Assembly: GCA_011037195.1 (NCBI GenBank)
Contig: JAAEAF010002487.1
Coordinates: 62,001 to 126,000, forward strand
Origin: Triatoma infestans
Lineage: Eukaryota; Arthropoda; Insecta; Hemiptera; Reduviidae
Length of the DNA stretch: 64,000 bases
Direction of reading: 5' to 3'
Below are positions 10,172 to 21,295 of this stretch, piece by piece (the first letter of the stretch is position 1; each line of letters begins with the position of its first letter). The notes below the pieces were generated by a model. That model made no database searches. It had not been told where the DNA came from and was given only the letters and a program-made list of their open reading frames with translations. The position numbers were made by a program, and so were the translations under genes.

Positions 10172-13100
10172 ATGGTAAATAAAGGTGCAATACGTCAGTG
10201 GTATACTACATTTAGTGGTAAGTAAATTGGTATTTATAATTCAAAAATGATTCATTTACGAAATAATCTGGTCCTAAAAATGTTTCAAAATTCCAATATT
10301 TAAAATAGATATTCTCAAATAATATAGAATTAAACTCTAGTTATCCATAAAAAAATTTTAAATTTACAAAAACCATAAAACATAGCATAGCATTTTTTGG
10401 TTGATGAATGTTGGTCAAAACTTACTTAGTATAAAGATGTGGTGGTAGTAAATAACTTAAATAGAATATCAAATTTTAGTTACCTCCAATGTTTACCTCC
10501 AATCAATATCATATAGATTTAGATATATGCGTATACACAGACTTTCACCAAATAGGAGTAATGTCAGAGATTAAAAGGCAATAAAAAAAAATAAAATAAA
10601 ATGCAATCTCTCTCTCTTTCAGGAGATGAAACACTCTTATTTGAATGTAATTTAAAAAATAATAATAATAATAATATTCCTTATTATTATTTTACAATAA
10701 TAATAAATAATATTAATATATTATTTAAGCCTCCATTGATTACCAATAAGAATGAACTAGTTCATCTTTTTTAATATCAATATGAAAACACAAAAATTCT
10801 TCTTTCTGCCAAGATCGCAATTAATCGCACCAATGTAAATATTATTATTATTATTATTATCATTACTGAAAACTTGATGACTATTTGCTTAGGACCTAAG
10901 CCTATATGGCATTTATCCCTCCTTCCCCCACCCCAATTCATCCCCCTAATTAATCTCCCCCGGTAGCCTACCCAATTATTATTACTGAAAACTTGATGAC
11001 TATTTGCTTAGGACCTAAGCCTATATGGCATTTATCCCTCCTTCCCCCACCCCAATTCATCCCCCTAATTAATCTCCCCCAGTAGCCTACCAGTCAATCT
11101 GCAATATCCCAAGACATCCTTCAACTTCAACTCACCAAGGCAATCCCGCGAGAGTGATGCCCTCCCAAATACACGAAATCTAGTACCAGCGTAACGGGGA
11201 CACTGACATAATTAGTGGTACACCGTTTCCCTAACTTCATCATCACAGTTCTGACATATGGGACTAGATGTCCTCCCTATATTATGCAAATGACTAGACA
11301 CCCATGTGTGTCCGTCCAATCACTGCATCCACCAAGGCCCTCAGTCCTATCCTACTAAGAGACAGGAGGTAATCTGAAACCCCCTGCTTGGTTCCTCTGA
11401 TGAATCTTTTTAGCCTGGAGGCGCCCCTCCATGTCTTCCCAGCATTTCTCGAAAAACTCTCGTCTCCCAAAGTCTGTTCTGACTATCACAAAAAACCTCT
11501 CAGTAACGGCTAGGGCTGGCTCGGGACCACAAGAAAGTAAAGAGGTTCCGTCCCTAACCAAGCCGATCCGCCTTCTCTTTGCCCTCAATTCCCGCAAGTG
11601 CCGGCACCCACCTTACCCCTCCAAAAATAAATTTACACAATTTATTTTTTAAATGATATTAATTTTTACAGCAGCTATATGCGTGGCAATAACGGCGATA
11701 GCGTTGAACTGGTTAACACCATATTCTGTACAAATTGCCGGTAAGGATGGTCCCATACCAATGACAGATATGGAAAGAATATGGGTGACTGCTATTACAA
11801 TGATTGGTGGCATTATGGTCAGCATCCCAATTGGTCTTAGCGCTAACAAGTAAGTATTTTAAACATTAAGGTACTCTGAGAGGAATAGAAAACAAAACAA
11901 AAAAATCCGACTGAGAAATACTCACAGACTTTCTCTTACTTATTTTCTCAAGAAAAATTGGAAATTATGTTATTAAATGACTTTTACTCTTAATGCTATA
12001 TATATATAGATGGTGGAACCGTACAACATAATGATTGGGTACATTAGATCAGGAATTATTAAACGTTTTGCCGTGACTCTTTTATCAGTGAAAGCTGAGT
12101 ATTTATTTTGTCAAAATGTTTTTTAATTATTAAAATACAATTTTCCAAGGGATTATGAATAAAGACTTTATGTTTAGTAGCGTGTCGACTTGTTGTGATG
12201 TTCGAATTTACTACTACTTCCAAATATATGTTAGCATTAGCTAATACACTACTTGTTAAGTTGTTAAGAAGATTAATAGAGTTAATGATTTAGTGACTGA
12301 GTAGTGTGTGACTATTCAAGTTTTTAGCCGGAAAACGTAACTTCTTGATAGTAAATGTTCTTGAAAAATAAAGCTCTTAAGAGACTGATGTGTTCCTAAA
12401 CTTTTCTTGATGGTTTAAAACTTCTTCTTATAGATTTATTAAAAGTTCTTGATATTTTCAGACAGATTTAGACGACTTTGACAACTTAGCAACTTTGAGC
12501 CTTTGATGTATATTAAAACTGGATCTTCTTCTTTAGAGATTTGGTTAGAACTTGTTGCTTGAATTGGTAGACGTTTCAGGAATCGCTAGTATATGTCAGA
12601 TACTCAGTAGCATATTACCAGTGGCGCAATATTGAACTTTGTTTCCGCGGACAAAAATTTAAAAAGTTCAAGTAATTCGAAATGTCGGAATAACTTTTTA
12701 AGATTTTCCTTAGAGCATCTTCCTGACGGAATATAATTCAGTCCTTCTCTCTAGCTGAATATAGGTCAAACAAAGGAATTCCCCTTTTCTTTTAACCTAT
12801 ACGGTTCCACTGCATCCTACAATATTTAGTGTCTGGCCATTCAGCGAACACGTGCACTACATGCATACTAACTACATACACTTGCACTAAACCACAATAA
12901 CAGCAACTGTTTTTCATTGATTTTATTTACATTTATGATGGAGTTGTTGAGGAGAGAAATTAGGTTTGATTAAATGAACGAGATATGCTGACACTAATAT
13001 AATGTAACTAAGTTTACACTAACTGCACTGGACTTTATAATGAAAATGATAAAATGATGGTGAGAGTAGAGAGATATGACACAATGCGGTTGTATGGTTG

Positions 13101-16100
13101 TATCTGATAGATTCCCTCCAGATAGATTCCCACTGGCTTATATACACAGGTTCTCCCACTCTAGCCTACCTAAGTCAGAGAGTAGTCTCTGTTAACCAGA
13201 GGGGGCCTCTCTTCTCTCTGCTGTGGTTGCATTATCTTTGTGGTACCATTAATATTGTAACTTTATTTTTATTTACATTAAAAATTTTTTATTGTTGATG
13301 CGAATCAAATACGACATCTCAGATTATATCTAGACAACAACTAACATGTAATTCCCATTCCAGACACAAACGAATCAATTGCAAGCTAAGAAACAAAATG
13401 CTAAACAGACTACGTGATAACCTTCCAATGCTCTAATATAACGAACAAGAAAAAACCGTACACCTCTCTTTTGGACTTGCAGAATAGAAATTTGAGGGAC
13501 TATTAACAATCCACATTAACCGTCTTCAAACCCCTGTCCTCTGATTCAAAATATATCTATCAGAGATATTTTCCATGATAGCGTGCTTCTTTTGGTAGTC
13601 ATCGACCGGTTTCGGGCGTTCGCCCAAGATGCTTTTTGTCAAATAGTCTGATAACTTAGATTTGCACAGAGCTAGCTTAGTTGATACCCGTGTCAATTAA
13701 GTATCAATATAAGTATCAACTAAGTTTGCTCTGTGCAAATATATGTTATCACACTGTTTGACAAAAAGTATCCTGATGATGGGCGAACGCCCGAAACTGG
13801 TCGATGACCACAAAAAGAAGCATGCTATCACGGAAAATATCTCTGATGATTTCCAGCTCTACGGAACCAACCACAACAAATATATACCAGAACTTATTTA
13901 CTTAATATTTATCTTATCTCCGTTGCCATTGTTGAACTTTGATAAAAGGGACACCTCTGTCCATATCTCTCGACAGTATTTTGACCTCTGTCCATCCTTT
14001 CACTGATGTAGTGGCTCCTTACAGGTTGTCAGTGCAGTTCATCCTTTACTAAACTCAGGGCCGCCTTTTCCAAATCCCATCCTCCAGGGTTTTCCTTGGT
14101 AGTCGATTTCCTTCCGTTCTGTTGACATGGCCCAACCATCTCAACTAAATAAGAACTACTGCCTTAGTCGCTTTTGTCACCTCTCTTTTACTGAGGAATA
14201 TTCTGTAATGTTCTGTTGGCGGAGAACATACATATCGATTCTTGCTGGTACTTGTAGGAAGACTTGCTCAATCTTATTTCCATTTATAGTCAGCTGCACT
14301 CTTATCTCCGTCCATTATTACCACGCATTTGATTTTACAAAAGTATTAATGACCATTTTCCTATTTGAAAGCTCCTCTGCCCATATATTTACAAATTCAA
14401 GCTACTTCTCTTTGCTGTTTGTGACAAGACAAGGTCGTCCGCAAACACTTTTTTTACAGTTAAGTGATTATAGTTCCCAGTGGTCACAAAGAGCATGGGT
14501 CTGGCTTTTCTTTTGGAAAAAGTAACTGTTGCAGTTTCTAGTGACCAAAGTGGCATGGGTCTATTCTCATTTTGCAGCATTTTGCAAAAGGCTTTGTAAT
14601 TCACCAGAATTCTTTTCACAACTTCTCGTCGAAGGTAAAAGCAGTGTTAATCACAAGGCCATCTTAGCCTTTATTTCATAATTAATTGTAATTAATAAGT
14701 GTTAAGAAATCAAGCGTTCAGTATTAAGTAGTGAATGAAGAGTTATTGAAATTGTCTTGATCAGTAAATGTAAATTTAGACATTTAATGTAGAATTTGGT
14801 TTTAATAATTTAATAAAAAAATGTTTTGTTGCGGCCGCAAATTTTATTTTGTACATCTAATTAATATTATTTAGATGATAGAATTGTTGTACTCGAAATT
14901 GCACAACTTAGAGGAAAATCTACCATCCACCTCTCCCATAAAAGTGCCTTAAATTAATTTAAGATTTATGGGATTTATGGGAAATCTTCCTGATCATCTC
15001 ATTACTGTTTTTATGTTATTTTTAGGGTTAATTTTTTTTTTATTTACATTGCATTGTGGTGCTATAAATAAATACGAGTATGTTGACAATGGGTTCAAGA
15101 AAAAAAAAACCAATGAATTAATCATACTTCAGTAATATCACTCCCTATATACTATTACTCATTCATTATCACTCACGGATAACAGATCACGATGCGTATG
15201 ACAGACGCTTCGTGAAAGATACAGGAAGACGTCTTAATGGATTAGTATGAGAGGATAGATTATGGAATTTCTTATATCGTGACTTCTCTTACGGGTACAC
15301 GTGGCGTTTCATGATCTGTTTGGAGAGTGTGATTGGAAAACGAAGAAGAGAGCAACATGGACAATAGTACTGAGAATATTTTAGCCTGAAATGACTTAGA
15401 AGCGATAGATATCGCTCCTATACCATTTGTCTTAGTTTAATTATTAAACGATTTTGTAATTAAGTCCTTTGTTTTCTACCGTGAGTGTGGATCTGTGGTT
15501 TAAGTACTCGGTAAAATCTTTTATATCGTAAGTTAAATATCGTCTGGTGTATATAGATTAGTTTTTGGTCGATGTTTAAATTCTAGATAATGGATGATAT
15601 TGAAGCACCTCTGAAATCCTAATTTCAGAATAATATTTTTTGAATTAAACTTAATCTCATAGCAAGCATACTATTATTATTTTATTTTTTTTGCTATATT
15701 TTTTCAGTCTCCCCTGAATTTTTTTTTAATAGTATCTATTTATTCAGTCCCTTTTCAGAGCCTTGCACAACTTTCTTTTTATTACGTTCAGTAAAATGTT
15801 TTATCTTCAATTATTATTAACCATTTGTATCTACAGATTCACTTTTAAGAAACTGGGCATCTCCTGGGGGGGGCCTGAGAAAAGTGGATTACCAATAAAG
15901 GCAATCTATAGAATTTCTAATTATTTGAGCCATGAACATTGTCAAAGCCTTCTTTAATATCAATAAATATGAGGCAAAATGTTTTACGGTTTCGCATCAA
16001 ACATTTCCAAAATTGGTCGTAAGGAAAAAAAGTTGGTACGCAAATAGTTCCATCATTTTCATAATAGTGCTCATTAATAATAAAATTCTTATCTAAGCGT

Positions 16101-19100
16101 ACAAGAAATCGCACAATAAACCTTCTATTAGATCCTAAATTACAATTGCCCATAACTGCGTAACATCAATTTTTCGGAAGGTATGTTTAAATAAAAGTGA
16201 TTGGTTAATATTGATTTGTAATTTAACATTTTTAATTTTAAAAAAATTGTAGCCATTTTCATGAAAATTACGTAGATTTTAAAAACTATTCCGTAATTTC
16301 ACCACTTATCGTTAATAATTTTTTTTTTTTTTTCAATTTTATAATTCTAACAATTTGTTTAATGATGTTTTAATATTATTTAATTGTTAGAACCTCTCAT
16401 TTTACTGGAGAAGAATTTCAAGGAGAAGTTTAACGTTGCAACTTTTTAGCACTGGTAGTTGCGTGTTTGTTGTAGTGTAGGTACGAGCGGTATTGAATGG
16501 GTGTATGTGTGTGAGTTACTGTTTTTTTTTCTTTTTTTTAATTTAAGGGGCGTCAACATTTATGGTTATTGACGCCCGGTCCCTTATTAGTGCATTGTCA
16601 GAAGGCAGTGTCGTTACAGACAACACTGTTCATCACCGGACAGTGAGCTGTAGAGGCTCCTAGGAAGAAAAAATCTAAGGGCAACACAGCAGGACTTGAA
16701 CCCGTGTCCTCCGCGTGAGAGTCCAGTACGCTAACCACTTAGCTACTCCCTTTCCTGTGTTTGGGTTAAAGAGTGGTAATTAGATATAATCAGTCAATAA
16801 GACACCACTTGTTTACAATAAATATATTAACTATAATGAAGTGCAATAAGCGACGGCTCAAAACTTCTGATTCGGAATTAAAAATAACATTGAAGATAAT
16901 TCTAAGCAATTTAATTTTTACAAGATAAACATATTCGCTTATTGTATTCCTGTCAAATTTTCGGAATCGAGTTTTCACCGGAAATATCCGTTTTGAGGTC
17001 CCCTGAGTTCGAAAAAAGTGGTTTGTATGTGCATGTGTGTGTGTGTATGGATGTGTGTGAAAAGAATATCTCAAAAACTAAAAGTTGCAAGAAGCTCAAA
17101 CTTGGTATTCCGTTTAGGTACTACCACTGCATCAGACACAAAGATTTCGAGCAAAATCATTCAAACGGATGTGCCACTTTACTAAAAGTTTTTTTTTTTA
17201 GTTTTTGTTATTTTCTCGAAAATGGCTCCAACGATTTTCTTTAAACATGTTATATCAATTATATAACTACATGTTATATAAAGAGCTTCATCTTTTATTT
17301 GCAACATTTCTGTGGGAAAATTCATTTAAGGGCACTTTTTGGGGGGTATGTATGGAATTATGGTTTCCTCTAAGGTGCTGTTCAAGTTATTACAGAATTC
17401 TATCATCTAAATAACATTAATTGGAATTAAATATGTTTTTCGAAATCCCGAGTTTTTCGAAGAAAATCGAATAACCAGAAGTGCGCTTTACATTTTCATG
17501 AAAAATTCATTTAAGATAGAAGTTTGTAAATATGTATTTGTATGTACGTATTTATTTATTATTTATTCATATGTGTTTTATAATATATTGTAAATATTTA
17601 TAAAATATTATTTATTTATATATGTTTTATTTATTTATATAGAGTAAATATAGTTTTAGCGAGTTAATTCAGATGTATCAGTATGAATGTATTTATCAGA
17701 ATAAATGTATTTATTGGCATGAATGTGTTCGTTTAGGTTAGTTAGGTATTCATGTTATGTTGAATGAGGTGAGGGGGAACCAATGCCGGCCGGAGTTGGC
17801 GACTTCTGGTCGTGCGGACCGTCTTCCTGCAGGATGTACATAATGTAAATATTGTACATAAATGGGAGCCACCGCTATTGGTGGGTGGGCTGAGCCCGGG
17901 GATTGGCACCTCGGCATCGTGTGAGTGTGTTGGATGATGATAACTAAAGACACTTTAATTTAAGCAATTTCCTTACTTGTGTAGTGAAAATTTACGAGGT
18001 TTTCAATTTTATACCCTACCTTTTTTTTATGGAACTTAGACTTTATTGATTCGCGAAAAATAATAGTAATTTTACTTCATCTACTGATGATTCAATTTTT
18101 TTTATTATAACAAAGAGATATTTTAAACAGGTAACTTCCTCATTGTAATTAAGAAGTTATTGTAATTAAAAATATTAGTAATGCCTATTGTAATGCTTCA
18201 CTCAATATTTTCAAAACTTGCATACAGCTAGCCTAAAATTGCCTGAAACATTCTATTGGTTGTTCACTCTAACCATTATTTGCTATGATGTGTGAGGGGC
18301 AGCCTATCGTAGAAACCATGAATGTCCTTCGGAATGTCAGTTGTTAACCTCCTGCAGATGTTTATATTTGCTCTGCTTGATTGGAATCCTGGTGTGGTAT
18401 AGCATCTGGACGTTGTCTTTTACTGATTGATGCCTTCTTAAGTCTGCTTGAAAGAGGCTGGAAATTATCAGAGAATTTTATCTTTTTCAACCTTAGGTTC
18501 AAATATAGCAAATTCATGTTTTTTTTTTTTTTACAACGCCATTAGTTTGGCCTTTTGGCCATTCTCCTTCCGGCAGCCCAGTATAAATATGTATCATACA
18601 CGAAAGTGGATTGCACAGATGATGTAACATCTTTTAGTTTAGGGCAGAGAGCTAAATACTCTCCTGTCATGTCTTCCCCGCATAAAGGGCAAAAGGGGAT
18701 GTCAACAATCCCTATGCGGTGGAGGTGCTTCTGTAGCAGATCGTGGCCCGTCAGCATAAGGAAGCAAGCAACAGCAACCGAACGCGGAAGAGCGGCGGAA
18801 ATCCTGCGGCTTGCTTCCATCAATTTCTCCCACTTTCGTCCAGCTCCCTTTTCTCTGTGACGACGATATTAGAGCCTTTAAATTTCTTAATGGAACAGGT
18901 AAGTCAGGTTGTTCTTTTTCGATCCCTCTTTAGCCAAACGATCAGCTTGCTTGTTCCCGTAAATTCCGCAGTGGCCCGGTACCCACTGCAATACAATGGA
19001 GTTTACCCGCTTTAGTCAGGCGGCTAATGCTTTTTTTACACGCAGCTTTTAGCATAACTTTCGCTGGTTTCCGGTGACGTAAGCGATCGTACAACCGAAT

Positions 19101-21075
19101 GAGAGTCAATTAGCAACATTACCTTCTCCTTAGGGAAGGGATTAGCTCAGTGGTAGCGTGCTGGACCAGTAACACGGAGATCCCTGGTTGAATCCAGCAG
19201 TGCTGCCCTTAGATTTTCTCTTTCTAGGAGCCTCTACAGCTCACTGACCGGTGATGGCCAGTGCACTGAGATGGCTCCGGGGTGCCAATGACTTCAGTAA
19301 AAACTTCTAAAAAAAAATTACCTTCTCCTCAGGCCTAGTACACATAAAGTCGGGAGCAACATGGGCAGCGTACGTTTCCCCATCACAATTGTCCCACCAA
19401 TTTGGAAGAGGGATGTTTTCTTGGAACGCTCTTGAAAAAATACCAGCTCCGGCTCACCTCTTACTGGCGTCAGCTGATCCGTCAGTATATATATGAAGTC
19501 ATCCGCTTGCTGGATATTTTGTTTCTATTGCCTCCAGTGATGTCAGCTTCATCTGAATACCACTCATATTATTCTTAACACTGACGCCATGAAGTACCTC
19601 AAGTCTTCCTTCGCCACCTACAAGTTCATGGGGTTTAATATTGTTTGATCCTAACGGTTGACGTTTAATGAAAGAAAGGCCTGTTTTAGCACTAAGCTCC
19701 ACTAATCTGGCTAGCCATGTCTTCTGCGTCTTCAAGCGGTCGTGTGCAGAAGGTCAGAAGGTGCAGAAGGTCAGAAAAAAATCAGATTTCCGAGGTTTTC
19801 ATTTTTAGCTGTCGTTGTATTCCTTCAAAATATGATCAAGTTTCTTTTTTTTAAAAACAGATAACTAATTACAGATTAAAATTAGTCTTTTACATCTTAT
19901 TTGAATTTATTTTTTGTCCTAATGTATTTATTTATTTTGCTTTTAGATGGGGTAGAAGACCAGTTTTATGGCTAATTGGACCAGTTGCTCTTTTTAGTTG
20001 GGTGCTGTTGATAATCACCAAGTCGATTATAGTTATTTACATAGCTGGCCTAGTTCAAGGTTTTATTACTTCGACAGCATTCGGTCTGTATCCAATTTAT
20101 ATAGCCGAAATAGCATCACCTAAAATCAGAGGGGCATTATGTGGAGCTTTCATGACATTTTATAGTTTAGGAATAGTTTTTATAGATATCGCAGGTTATT
20201 TCATGAATTTCACTACGTATTTATATACGCTTACCATTTTGCCAATTTTCTATACAATTAATTTTTATTATTTACCGGAAACCCCATATTATTTAATGTT
20301 ATCCGGTAAAGATGCAAAAGCTATTGAAATTTTAACATGGTTAAATCCAAATAATTACGATGTAATTAATGAAAAATTTATTGAAATGAAAGCATCAATA
20401 AATAATAAATTTTCGTATAAAAACGCCTTAAATGTTAAATCATTTAGACGGCCATTAATTATTAATGCAATTCTTTGTTTTTTACATTTTTTCGGTGGGC
20501 AAATATCATTACAATTGTCAATCACAGAAATATTTGCAAATGTCACAGGTAACGCAAAGTTTGGTTTAATTTTAACTATAATTTTAAATATCATTCTTTG
20601 TTGTTCAAGTTTTCTTTCTGGTTTTATAGCGGATATATTTGGCAGACGTCCAACCATGTATGTGAGTTCTTTTGCCGCGGGTATGTTTCATTTAGTTGTA
20701 GCAATCTATTTTTTTGTCTTTGATTCTAATATCCAAAAATATTCAACCACAAATATGTGGGTTGTACTGATTGCAATGTTATTAGCTTTAATAGTGAATA
20801 ATGTATCAGTAGCAGTTTTTATTACATATACTATGGCTGAAAATTTTAACATAGAAGCACGTCGAATAGGAACAGCAATTGTACATTCGATTAGTGGGAT
20901 TTCTTCATTCTGTTCGATTATTGCCTTTCAATTAGTCCAAGATAATATTGGTAATTATTTTAATTTTTTAATTTTTGCTTTCTGTGCAATTAGTTTTTCA
21001 TTAATAATTATTTATTATGGGTCAGAAACTGCTAGAAAACCGTTAGAACTTATACAAAAAGAAATAGAAAAATGA
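10172..21075 (+). CDS. Tret1-like MFS sugar transporter, gene B (exons 10172-10217, 11672-11849, 19947-21075)
   Basis: Complete three-exon gene for a 450-aa major-facilitator sugar porter, a plasma-membrane carrier; Tret1-like by family, substrate not proven. ATG 10172 sits in CAATGG and starts MVNKGAIRQWYTTFS. Donor GTAAGT is at 10218, and G|CA joins to exon 2 (acceptor AG 11670-11671). Donor GTAAGT is at 11850, and AA|A joins to exon 3 (acceptor 19945-19946), giving ...LSANK-WGRRPV. No stop occurs in the joined frame. Motifs: WGRRP (76-80), IAEIASPKIRG (127-137), PETPYYL (185-191), GRRP (307-310). The usual C-terminal PETKG is SETARK (434-439), and helix 7 reads HFFGGQISLQ (255-264) instead of QQxSGxNxxxYY. 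Private residue: R381 (P in C and D). An acceptor-like ATTTCAG ends at 10157, suggesting an upstream 5'-UTR exon that I could not place. AATAAA at 21205 may be the poly(A) signal. Confidence 0.92.
10840..11627 (-). mobile_element. I-like non-LTR retrotransposon remnant in intron 1, unit 1
   Basis: The plus-strand (ATT)n run at about 10840-10860 is the TAA-type tail of a minus-strand element. The minus strand at 11355-11597 encodes an RNase H-end segment, continuing as PEPALAVTERFFVIVRTDFG. It is 5'-truncated about 45 bp before the exon 2 acceptor. Part of its 3' end is tandemly duplicated here only (10862-10980 and 10981-11099). Confidence 0.75.
10862..11099. repeat. 119-bp direct duplication private to unit 1
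   Basis: ATTACTGAAAACTTGATGAC starts at 10862 and again at 10981, with near-identical sequence following. Units 2 and 3 have a single copy. It lies within the retroelement remnant in intron 1. Confidence 0.9.
11850..12944. other. Intron 2, first part, unit 1
   Basis: No gene. GACTTTCTCTTACTT at about 11929 resembles one end of the TIR element at 54333-55300. There is a short (TA)n at about 11998-12008 that differs in length between units. Units 2 and 3 carry an extra ~25-bp piece near 26520 and 40360 that is absent here. Confidence 0.4.
12945..13231. repeat. LTR-like repeat in intron 2, unit 1
   Basis: A repeat of about 290 bp starting TGTTGAGGAGAG. It contains CTGCACTGGACTTTATAATG and ends near GTGGTTGCA. 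Relatives lie at the right end of each unit (21373, 35219, 49067) and, diverged, at 60448-60806. The exact ends are uncertain. Confidence 0.55.
13559..13847. mobile_element. 289-bp foldback element, unit 1
   Basis: Two long complementary arms meet at about 13690-13702. ATCAGAGATATTTTCC at the left pairs with GGAAAATATCTCTGAT at the right, and GTTTCGGGCGTTCGCCC pairs with GGGCGAACGCCCGAAAC. Nothing is encoded. The left arm has lost about 8 bp (GCCCAAGATGC instead of GCCCATCATCAGGATGC), shared with unit 2 but not unit 3. Confidence 0.85.
13990..14620 (-). pseudogene. Reverse transcriptase relic (minus strand), unit 1
   Basis: The minus strand reads KVFADDLVLSQTAKRSSLNL, the FADD catalytic box region of a non-LTR reverse transcriptase. 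In shifted frames it continues AEELSNRKMVINTFVKSNAW and VQLTINGNKIEQV. These are the usual segments after the catalytic box. Stops and frame changes show it is dead. Confidence 0.75.
14835..14985. repeat. Partial 'CACTTCCGGTT'-family monomer, unit 1
   Basis: Contains ACATCTAATTAATATTATTT, AGATGATAGAATTGTTG, CCACCTCTCCCATAAAAGTG and a CCTTAAATT block, in the order seen in the other monomers. Copies lie at about 28681 and 42525. Confidence 0.5.
14990..15885. other. Intron 2, middle part, unit 1
   Basis: No gene recognised. This stretch (especially 15400-15620) is almost identical to unit 3 but carries several differences and a small indel relative to unit 2, which informs the unit history. Confidence 0.4.
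15890..16153 (-). pseudogene. Reverse transcriptase relic with motif A, unit 1
   Basis: The minus strand encodes FCLIFIDIKEGFDNVHGS, matching the RT motif A pattern FxDxxKAFD with the catalytic aspartate present. Only about 80 residues are open, and no flanking RT domains are continuous. Confidence 0.6.
16522..16756 (-). mobile_element. tRNA-derived SINE in intron 2, unit 1
   Basis: On the minus strand it begins AGGAAAGGGAGTAGC. The A box TAGCTAAGTGGTTAGCG is at 16729-16745 and the B box GGTTCAAGTCC at 16692-16702, followed by a body with CTAGGAGCCTCTACAGCTCA and ending in an A-rich tail (plus-strand T-runs at 16522-16539). Pol III promoter boxes and an A-tail define a SINE. The same family recurs at 55405-55632, at 59125-59228 and in plus orientation at 19131-19316. 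Confidence 0.9.
16930..17520 (-). repeat. Inverted copy of the 'CACTTCCGGTT'-family element, unit 1
   Basis: Reading on the minus strand gives the block order of the element at 54333-55300: CACTTCTGGTTATTCG, TTAGATGATAGAATTC, TGCCCTTAAATGAATTTTCC, then the TCGAGAAAATAAC block, and finally the GGGGACCTCAAAACGGATAT end block. A (TG)n run lies inside at about 17028-17058. Confidence 0.65.
17760..17935. other. GC-rich island in intron 2, unit 1
   Basis: A sharply GC-rich block (GCCGGCCGGAGTTGGCGAC, then GAGCCACCGCTATTGGTGGG) in AT-rich surroundings, present in all three units. Its base composition suggests a retroelement fragment, but I recognise no protein motif. Confidence 0.4.
18519..19740 (-). 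mobile_element. RNase H-encoding non-LTR retrotransposon remnant with poly(A), unit 1
   Basis: A minus-strand element with its poly(A) tail as plus-strand T at about 18519-18532. From 5' to 3' on the minus strand it encodes RLVELSAKTGLSFIKR, YILTDGSADASKR (RNase H first catalytic Asp), then QWVPGHCGIYGNKQADRLA (RNase H C-terminal His/Asp motif), and finally RIGIVDIPFCPLCGEDMTGE, a zinc-knuckle tail. Frames are broken between these blocks. A SINE is nested at 19131-19316. The clade is Jockey- or I-like. Confidence 0.8.
19131..19316 (+). mobile_element. tRNA-derived SINE nested in retroelement, unit 1
   Basis: A plus-strand SINE with A-box-like TTAGCTCAGTGGTAGCGTG, B box GGTTGAATCC, the family body block CTAGGAGCCTCTACAGCTCA and an A-tail. 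It is flanked by 13-bp duplications ATTACCTTCTCCT at 19118-19130 and 19317-19329. It is inserted in the RNase H frame of the minus-strand retroelement. Confidence 0.9.
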
Positions 21076-21295
21076 TTCTTTCTTATTTATAAATATTAAA
21101 GTCGAACAATATTCCATTATTACGTGTATCTCATTCAATATCTCATTTTGGATCATTGTAAATTTGAATACATAAAAATTGTGTACAATACATATGTTTA
21201 AAAAAATAAATAATATAATTGTTCTAATTCAATTTTATTGTGTATATATTATTATATTTGTATATTGTACCCAGCTAATAAATCTAAATAAATAA

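Noticed and set aside
16690..16756. Possible tRNA gene on the minus strand
   Set aside because: It is the head of a repeated SINE with an A-tail, found in several copies and orientations.
18555..18860. Plus-strand ORFs of 90-101 codons over the poly(A)-tailed retroelement
   Set aside because: They overlap the minus-strand zinc-knuckle frame, which has clear retroelement motifs; the plus-strand frames do not.
20355..20657. Minus-strand 100-codon ORF antisense to exon 3 (also in units 2 and 3)
   Set aside because: It is the antisense shadow of the transporter coding sequence, with no motif of its own.
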